The notes beneath the pieces are model-generated. The model worked only from the letters and a program-made list of their open reading frames with translations. It was not told the origin of the DNA and searched no databases. Both the position numbers and the translations under genes were made by a program. Of a stretch of 19,169 bases of DNA, positions 14,490-19,169 are shown one piece after another (position 1 is the first letter of the stretch; every line of letters starts with the position of its first letter). The DNA is from Candidatus Bathyarchaeota archaeon (GTDB taxonomy: Archaea > Asgardarchaeota > Lokiarchaeia > Sigyniarchaeales > Sigyniarchaeaceae), in NCBI GenBank assembly GCA_014729935.1, contig WJJB01000284.1:1-19169 (forward strand). Reading direction: 5' to 3'.

Positions 14490-15626
14490 ATGCTGCAACG
14501 GGAAGAGATACAAGAAATCGTGGATGGCTACTCGCCACCCGACGTGCACATCGGTATTTTCGGGAGCCATTCCGCAGAAGAGGTGGGCATGGCGGCGAAA
14601 GCTGCAGGTATGCCAACATTCATTATTTGCCAAGCAGGACGCGAGAGCCTTTACCTAGATCATAACAAGCACCTGTTCGATGGTGCTCTCGTCTTGGAGC
14701 AGTTTTCAGACCTGATGCTTGAAAAGAACTACGAGAAATTGATAGAAAAAAACGTGATATTCATCCCGAATCGCTCATTCTCGGTTTACTGCGGTTATGA
14801 TGCAATCGAGAATGAGTTCAAGGTACCCATGTATGGAAACAGGTTCATTCTTCGTGCAGAAGAGCGTACCGCACCTAAAAGCCAATACTGGCTCATGGAA
14901 CAAGCGGGAATGCGCATGCCCCTGCAATTCAGCAATCCAAGTGAGATCGACCGTCTCGCCATCGTGAAGGTTCAACAAAAGGATAATCCACTGGAACGGG
15001 CATTCTTTTATCCTTCATCACCCGAGGATTATCAAGCGCAGGCAAACGAGCTCATCAAGAAGGATATCATTGATGAAAATGAATTGGAAAACGCCGTCAT
15101 CGAGGAATTTTGCCTGGGGCCACGGTTCAACGCTAATTTCCAAGCATATGCATTGGACGACGTATTCGGCCGCTTGGATTTCGTGGGCCTCGAAGACAGG
15201 ATACAAGTGAATATATCTGGATTGCTAAACCTTCCTGCCAAGGAACAGTTAAAATTAGACGTGATCCTGAAAAATGAGGAGATAGGCCACAAGGGTGTCA
15301 CCATGCGCGAGTCGAAGAAACCGTTATTGTATCACGCCGCCGATCAATTCCTCGAAATCGTGAAGAAAGAATATCCCCCAAAAATGATTGGACTCTTCTC
15401 CCTGCAGGGAGCCGTTCCTTATAATCCAAAAACTGGAAAACCGGAATTCGTGGTGTTCGATATCTCCCCTCGCATCCCTGGCTGCCCATGCGTCGGACCC
15501 ACCTCCCCAGAAATGCGTCGACTCTCGCTGAAACACGGCAGGGAAATCCAATCACCACTTGATTTGTGCATCATGGAAATTCAAAGAGCTATCAAGGAAA
15601 AGCGGATCAGTGAAATCGTCACTTGA
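14490..15626 (+). CDS. PurP-family paralogue (FAICAR synthetase-like), diverged ATP-grasp
   Basis: This 378-aa protein aligns by motifs with archaeal 5-formaminoimidazole-4-carboxamide ribonucleotide synthetase (PurP): IGIFGSHSAEEVGMAA (21-36), VPMYGNRFILRAEE (112-125), LPAKEQLKLD (248-257), and FDISPRIPG (323-331) followed by GPTSPEMRRLSL. PurP uses formate and ATP to formylate AICAR. The glycine-rich ATP loop of canonical PurP (as AHGGKG in the paralogue at 16715) is replaced here by QQKDNPLER (162-170), so activity or nucleotide use may differ. Archaea often carry two PurP types whose division of labour is unclear. ATG 14490 is preferred because it fits the family N-terminus; an ATG at 14436 lies inside the candidate operator. 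No clear Shine-Dalgarno is seen. Confidence 0.8.
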   Translation: MLQREEIQEIVDGYSPPDVHIGIFGSHSAEEVGMAAKAAGMPTFIICQAGRESLYLDHNKHLFDGALVLEQFSDLMLEKNYEKLIEKNVIFIPNRSFSVYCGYDAIENEFKVPMYGNRFILRAEERTAPKSQYWLMEQAGMRMPLQFSNPSEIDRLAIVKVQQKDNPLERAFFYPSSPEDYQAQANELIKKDIIDENELENAVIEEFCLGPRFNANFQAYALDDVFGRLDFVGLEDRIQVNISGLLNLPAKEQLKLDVILKNEEIGHKGVTMRESKKPLLYHAADQFLEIVKKEYPPKMIGLFSLQGAVPYNPKTGKPEFVVFDISPRIPGCPCVGPTSPEMRRLSLKHGREIQSPLDLCIMEIQRAIKEKRISEIVT

Positions 15627-15675
15627 AATGCAATTCCTGCCTGAAACTTAAATTCGAACCAATTAATCCTTTGTT

Positions 15676-15752
15676 CCGGCGATTTCAAGGAAACCATGGT
15701 TTTCTCCGTTCCCGTCGATGCCTTGACCGACATCGACGGGGGAAATCTCCGG
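15676..15752. ncRNA. Potential structured element: three-way junction in a convergent gap
   Basis: The outer stem is CCGG-c-GATTTC (15676-15686) with GAAATC-t-CCGG (15742-15752), ten pairs with one mismatch. It encloses a small hairpin, GGAAAC-CATG-GTTTTC (15689-15704), and a perfect 10-bp hairpin, CCCGTCGATG / CATCGACGGG (15711-15720 / 15731-15740). The 10-nt loop of the latter starts CCTTGA (15721-15726), the exact complement of TCAAGG (15685-15690), so a loop-junction contact or switch is possible. The gap is flanked by convergent genes and has no coding frame. It may be a small RNA, a two-way terminator or a miniature element. The strand is undetermined. Confidence 0.5.
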
Positions 15753-15821
15753 TTCCATTTCAATCCTTCGCATCGAGAACGTCAAATTCCCACCTTTCCT
15801 GATTAGAAACTGGTAATTGAC

Positions 15822-16694
15822 TCATTCAAGCATTTCTTGCATGTTCGCAAGTGACTTGTAGGAAATGTTCGATTTCCTGAAGAGCACGTGCGTCTCCAGG
15901 GAAAAATATCCATTGTATCCACTTCCAGTCCATGCATCGAAGTATTCGTCATAACCAAGCAAGCCTTCCCCAACCGTGGTGAAATGCTTTACCCCAAGGG
16001 TCTTCTTGCCATCCTTGATATGCTGGTGGCCCACTCTATCCTGAATTTCGAGGTAGGTGGATGGGGGATGGATTTCATTACAGAAGAAATAATTACCAGG
16101 ATCAAGAAGGAGCTGGAATGATGGATCTTGGATATCTTCAAGGATTCTCAAGGTGCTCTCCCACGTGCTTACCAGGGCCATTGCCTCGTTCTCCATGACC
16201 ACGGTGATATTCTCACTTTTTGCCATGTCCACGAATGCAACTATATCATCCACCAGCTGTTGCCATTGATCTGCAGTTATCTCGGGATAATTGAACGAGA
16301 ACATGAATTTCACGAAATTGACCGGCCACAAGTATCCGAATACCCGGGTCCTGTCGCATTCCAAGGTTTTACAAATTTCAAGGACACGTTCCCTCATGTC
16401 CCTGCTGCGTTGCACGTTGCGCCCGTAAGACAATGATCGTGGATCGTGCTTTGAAGTCCACGGTGCATAGCACTTGAAAAGTGGGCCAGCCACGTTGCAC
16501 ACCCTCATATCCTGCCCATCCAACAACTGTTTCAATTTTTCCAATTCCTCATCGGAAAAATCAATGATGTTCTTGTTCCAAACATTCCTGAGCTCGACGT
16601 GGGTGATGCCATATTGCTTGAGAGATGGCAGCACGGATTTGATATCTTGGCTAATCTCGTCGGTGATCACGCTCAGTGCTCCGGTATTAGTCAT
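15822..16694 (-). CDS. Sugar phosphate isomerase/epimerase-like TIM-barrel protein
   Basis: The 290-aa protein is an AP-endonuclease-2/xylose-isomerase-like TIM barrel (COG1082 type). Likely metal ligands sit at the expected strand ends: E168 in VVMENE, D198 in LLLDPGN, H225 in GHQHIKDG and E267 in FSLETH. Early strands read VITDEIS (9-15) and HVELRNVWN (32-40). Members isomerise or epimerise small sugars and related polyols; the substrate is not visible. The ATG at 16694 lies 20 bp after the stop of purP, replacing a weak TTG start at 16724 that would overlap it. The two genes therefore form an operon. That link hints at a task in ribose-phosphate or purine-ring chemistry, but this is inference. 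No signal peptide is seen. Confidence 0.85.
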   Translation of the reverse strand: MTNTGALSVITDEISQDIKSVLPSLKQYGITHVELRNVWNKNIIDFSDEELEKLKQLLDGQDMRVCNVAGPLFKCYAPWTSKHDPRSLSYGRNVQRSRDMRERVLEICKTLECDRTRVFGYLWPVNFVKFMFSFNYPEITADQWQQLVDDIVAFVDMAKSENITVVMENEAMALVSTWESTLRILEDIQDPSFQLLLDPGNYFFCNEIHPPSTYLEIQDRVGHQHIKDGKKTLGVKHFTTVGEGLLGYDEYFDAWTGSGYNGYFSLETHVLFRKSNISYKSLANMQEMLE

Positions 16695-16714
16695 AGTGGT
16701 TTTAACCCCTTGAA

Positions 16715-17707
16715 TTAAAAGCAAATCTCGTCGATGCGCTCGACATCGAAGGCGTCCCTGATTTCCCTGGCAATACGCCTGCCCATGCTCATCTGCTCAC
16801 CCCACATGATGTAAGAATATGGTGAATGTGGGATGAAGAAATTGGTTCCCGCCACGATACGTCCCGAGAATTCAAAGGTAAATATATTCAGGTTCTTATC
16901 CACGCACATCTCGAGGCAGAAAGCACCATTCAAGCCCGGGGGTACCAACCGCTTGGTTGCATCGATGAATTGCTCCCCTTCCTTTTGGACCTTGACTGCC
17001 AATGACTCTCGCAGGACAAGCGGGTAATTTCCCACGATGGTAAAGGTTGGATCCTCGGAAAGGTACACGTTCAGGCTCGAGTCAACATCGGACTCGTATC
17101 TTCTATCCACGCCAAAAAATTCCGTCCTGTTCCTTATCACCGAGTGGAAGAATGATGGATAGATATTCGTACCCCGGATTAATTCTTGGATGATTTTTGG
17201 CCTTTCTGCTTCTCCAGGCCTTGATTCTATCTTTTCGATGAGCTCTTCCGAATCCATCGCAATGTAAAATCCCTTCCCTCCATGGGCGCCGAAATGCTTC
17301 ACGATCACGGGTCGATCAACATCCTCAGGCTTTTCAAACTCTTTTGGAATCCGCAAGCCTGCCGCACGCATCAATTCGCTCTTTTTATACCGGTCACTTT
17401 CCCATGTAAGCATGTTCTTGTTTCCAAAGATAGGAACGTCGAATTCATTTAACAGGCGATCCAAGTCATAGTACGCGACGAAGGAACCATGTGGGATGAT
17501 GATTGAATCCGCTATTTGCTCTTGCAAGTTGAATATCTCGTTGAAATGATTCACCTCGATGATCTCATTACAGATGCCGAAGGATGCGTAAAAGCTACTG
17601 GTGCCCTTCCTGCAAATCAGCAAGGTTGAGAATCCCTCGTCCATTGCACCCCTCAGGATGTTCAAGGCTGAATGACTTCCTATCGTGCAGATTCTTGGTT
17701 TTTTCAC
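16715..17707 (-). CDS. purP: 5-formaminoimidazole-4-carboxamide ribonucleotide synthetase
   Basis: This 330-aa ATP-grasp enzyme makes FAICAR from AICAR, formate and ATP, replacing the folate-dependent PurH step in archaeal purine synthesis. All family blocks are present: TIGSHSALNILRGAMDEGF (8-26), the ATP loop VKHFGAHGGKGFY (136-148), IYPSFFHS (182-189), FFGVDRRYESDVD (197-209), TFTIVGNYPLVLRESL (221-236) and FEFSGRIVAGTN (278-289). The start is GTG at 17707; it lacks the extra N-terminal helix found in longer PurP proteins. It is followed after 20 bp by the TIM-barrel gene. Upstream, an AATTGT-TAT-ACAATT inverted repeat is probably its promoter or operator and shares TTGTTATRCA with the guaA region. 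This is the canonical member of the two PurP-type proteins in the window. Confidence 0.94.
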   Translation of the reverse strand: MKKPRICTIGSHSALNILRGAMDEGFSTLLICRKGTSSFYASFGICNEIIEVNHFNEIFNLQEQIADSIIIPHGSFVAYYDLDRLLNEFDVPIFGNKNMLTWESDRYKKSELMRAAGLRIPKEFEKPEDVDRPVIVKHFGAHGGKGFYIAMDSEELIEKIESRPGEAERPKIIQELIRGTNIYPSFFHSVIRNRTEFFGVDRRYESDVDSSLNVYLSEDPTFTIVGNYPLVLRESLAVKVQKEGEQFIDATKRLVPPGLNGAFCLEMCVDKNLNIFTFEFSGRIVAGTNFFIPHSPYSYIMWGEQMSMGRRIAREIRDAFDVERIDEICF

Positions 17708-17741
17708 GACGAATCACGGGTCTTTTAAGCTGCTACGGGAG

Positions 17742-17756
17742 AATTGTTATACAATT
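17742..17756. promoter_or_regulatory. Inverted repeat in the purP promoter
   Basis: AATTGT-TAT-ACAATT is a perfect 6-bp inverted repeat 35-49 bp ahead of the purP GTG start. On the minus strand it reads AATTGTATAACAATT, which also makes a passable TATA box at the right distance. TTGTTATACA within it matches TTGTTATGCA between guaA and the PurP paralogue at 9 of 10 positions. Confidence 0.45.
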
Positions 17757-17769
17757 AAAGACACGTGGC

Positions 17770-17777
17770 TATATAAA
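17770..17777 (+). promoter_or_regulatory. TATA box for the rightward gene
   Basis: TATATAAA is a strong archaeal TATA box on the plus strand. Transcription would start near 17797, giving a leader of about 108 nt before the ATG at 17905, or about 20 nt before the alternative GTG at 17818. Confidence 0.5.
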
Positions 17778-17904
17778 ACTATGGCGTCTGGCGTCACGAC
17801 GTGCCATTCCATGAAGCGTGCATTTTAGCCGACAAAAATTTCAGAAATTCCGTGGTGCTTTCCCCTTTATCTATCTCCGGTGGAAATATCACGGTGAACC
17901 AACC

Positions 17905-18369
17905 ATGATCGAGAAAATGATCCTCTCCGCGGTCAAGAAAGCACCCACTAGGGAGGTGGCAACCCGCCTTGCAAGGAATACCTTGTCAAACCACGGGTTC
18001 ACAACATTCGATCAAGAGGAATTTGATGTCCTCGGGGTAAAATCAAGTGGCATTCGCGTCATCATCAAGTTCTGGATAAAACCTTCAAAGAAACCAGTTC
18101 CCAAGTTTTATATCAAGAAATTTGACAAGAGTATCCAAGATTTCGTAATACGCAATGATTTACAAGGCGATGTTCACGCGTTCATCATTGCCAATACCCC
18201 CTTGGATACTGATGCCTACCGGTATTATAAGGAATTTGCCAGGTTTTCCATGAAATTGATCTTTACTGCAAATGATATCAAGGCTCAATTGAAGCACATG
18301 AAGGAAGAAAATCACCCGGGTGTCGAAAAATTCGAGCAAAAAGCACTAGTTGAATTCATTAGTGCATGA
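17905..18369 (+). CDS. Small protein of unknown function, possibly PD-(D/E)XK-like
   Basis: The 154-aa soluble protein begins MIEKMILSAVKKAPTREVAT. A helical N-terminus is followed by alternating strands and helices: FDVLGVKSSGIRVIIKFWIK (40-59), HAFIIANTPLDTDAYRYYKE (91-110) and MKLIFTANDIKAQLK (116-130). The layout (Asp in a strand, a strand ending in x-x-K about 14 residues later, then a strand-helix-strand) recalls Mrr-like restriction-endonuclease folds. The acidic residue expected before K55 is replaced by Ile, so if related it is probably inactive. ATG 17905 is preferred because GGTGA (17893-17897) sits 7 nt before it. A GTG at 17818 would add 29 residues and fits the TATA box better. 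The fold suggestion is weak; the coding call is firm. Confidence 0.7.
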   Translation: MIEKMILSAVKKAPTREVATRLARNTLSNHGFTTFDQEEFDVLGVKSSGIRVIIKFWIKPSKKPVPKFYIKKFDKSIQDFVIRNDLQGDVHAFIIANTPLDTDAYRYYKEFARFSMKLIFTANDIKAQLKHMKEENHPGVEKFEQKALVEFISA

Positions 18370-18379
18370 AGGCTCGCAT

Positions 18380-19169
18380 TCATTGCATCTTGTCTTTTAA
18401 TAGACTTGAATATAGGTCCATCTCCTCTTTCCTCACTTTCTTCCACGTGAATTTAACGAGTAACGTGACGAAATCCCTATCCACGATAAGAAGCACCATG
18501 AACAAGAATCCAAAAAGAAAAATGTTCGAGTACGTGTAAAGTGGAGTAAGTAAAATGATCCGATGCAAGAAAAACACCCCCAGCGATAACAAAACGGTTG
18601 AAAGAATCACGTTTAACCAGTAAAAGAGATGGCGCTTGGAGAATGGATTCCCTATCTTGAAAGCCAGCCAAGAAAATGGCCAAGTTACTTTCTTCCTTTT
18701 CTTGTACCTTCGCTTCCTGGTTTCCATGTATTTTCTCTCTGCATCCAAATCGTAATCACGCGGATAGGCAATCAATGGCACGCCAACAATACTCACGAGA
18801 AGGGCAAGAATCGGAACCACCCAAGGATTATCCCCGTCGATTATACCCAAGTAACCGATGAACTCATCCCGCTCATTCTCGTCCGTTATGAGCGTGCTGG
18901 TCAACGTTTCAAGCACATTCTGGCCGTAGACTGGTAAGTTGCGGTCATTATAATAGCAATACACGTTGACAGATTTCCAATGATTTAAGAAGACCATGGG
19001 GGTGGTTCCATTCACGTGGACTCCGGTAAACCAATGACTTTTCCCGGACGCAATGTAGGCATTTTCTACACTCAATAGTCCCTGTGCTTTCAATCTACGA
19101 AGGAAAGAGACTGTAACCACGGCAATGCCATCGCAATCATCATGGGCATGGATCCGGTTGTTTAAAGGA
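18380..19169 (-). CDS. Membrane-anchored transglutaminase-like protein, 5' end beyond the window
   Basis: The frame is open to the right edge, so the N-terminus is missing; a GTG at 19120 is internal, not the start. The first visible codons contain HAHDDCDGIAVV, with Cys (codon 19133-19135) in the D-C-D setting of transglutaminase-like cysteine peptidases. About 30 residues on, SHWFTGVHVNG supplies the His, and FLNHWKS may supply the third residue. Three hydrophobic helices follow (PWVVPILALLVSIVGVPLIA; YWLNVILSTVLLSLGVFFL; FLFGFLFMVLLIV), separated by a basic loop (RKRRYKKRKK). The catalytic domain probably faces outward and the tail inward, but topology is inferred. The gene ends 10 bp from the convergent small gene. 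It is the second transglutaminase-type fold in the window. Confidence 0.75.
   Translation of the reverse strand, partial: PLNNRIHAHDDCDGIAVVTVSFLRRLKAQGLLSVENAYIASGKSHWFTGVHVNGTTPMVFLNHWKSVNVYCYYNDRNLPVYGQNVLETLTSTLITDENERDEFIGYLGIIDGDNPWVVPILALLVSIVGVPLIAYPRDYDLDAERKYMETRKRRYKKRKKVTWPFSWLAFKIGNPFSKRHLFYWLNVILSTVLLSLGVFFLHRIILLTPLYTYSNIFLFGFLFMVLLIVDRDFVTLLVKFTWKKVRKEEMDLYSSLLKDKMQ

Noticed and set aside
15640..15662. GGTTCGAATT on the minus strand, resembling a tRNA T-arm
   Set aside because: The flanking bases do not form a 5-bp T stem, and no acceptor, D or anticodon arms can be drawn.
16695..16724. TTG start for the TIM-barrel gene overlapping the purP stop
   Set aside because: A nearby ATG at 16694 begins the conserved fold and avoids the overlap.
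1..19169. CRISPR arrays or other regularly spaced repeats
   Set aside because: No repeated unit of 20-40 bp with regular spacing was seen on reading through the window.

Overview
The window looks archaeal. It encodes an archaeal-type PurP (FAICAR synthetase), a HerA-type ATPase and a protein resembling the archaeal predicted nucleotidyltransferases. It has TATA-like boxes 25-40 bp upstream of several starts, and GGTGA(T) Shine-Dalgarno motifs. Base composition is moderate (about 45-47% G+C by eye). The large flippase-like membrane protein and the small winged-helix/zinc-ribbon proteins suggest an Asgard-type archaeon, but that placement is an inference with low confidence.

Region 1 (47-7010, minus strand) is a tight four-gene operon read right to left. 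In order it encodes a 1054-aa fusion of a HerA-like ATPase with a MoxR-like AAA+ ATPase, a protein joining a von Willebrand A domain to a transglutaminase-like domain, a predicted nucleotidyltransferase, and a CinA-type molybdopterin-binding-domain protein. Spacings are +6 bp, -11 bp and 0 bp, with GGTGA motifs overlapping stop codons. MoxR and VWA proteins commonly act as pairs; here the MoxR part is fused to a HerA motor and the VWA part to a cysteine-peptidase-like fold. This is the best candidate for an undescribed system in the window. Just upstream on the same strand is a complete IscU/NifU-type Fe-S scaffold (7088-7510).

Region 2 (7650-9542, plus) is a 630-aa polytopic membrane protein resembling MOP-superfamily flippases.

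Region 3 (about 9542-12800) is a decay zone. It holds a frame-broken zinc ribbon coupled to the flippase stop codon, one apparently intact membrane-anchored secreted protein (9939-10523), a membrane/winged-helix/zinc-ribbon gene broken by a homopolymer frameshift and a TAA stop, a GC-rich transposase relic, a broken small membrane-protein fragment joined to that relic, and a short tail that may be the right end of an IS200/IS605-type element.

Region 4 (12809-17707) is a purine nucleotide island: guaA (fused GMP synthetase, minus), divergent from a diverged PurP paralogue (plus), then a canonical purP followed by a TIM-barrel sugar-phosphate-isomerase-like gene (minus). The guaA/PurP-paralogue intergenic region and the purP promoter share a TTGTTATRCA motif within inverted repeats. 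The convergent gap between the PurP paralogue and the TIM-barrel gene holds a 77-nt segment that can fold as a three-way junction with a possible loop-junction contact.

Region 5 (17818-19169) has a small unknown protein, possibly a diverged PD-(D/E)XK-like fold, and the 3' part of a membrane-anchored transglutaminase-like protein whose 5' end lies beyond the window. No tRNA, rRNA or CRISPR array was found.
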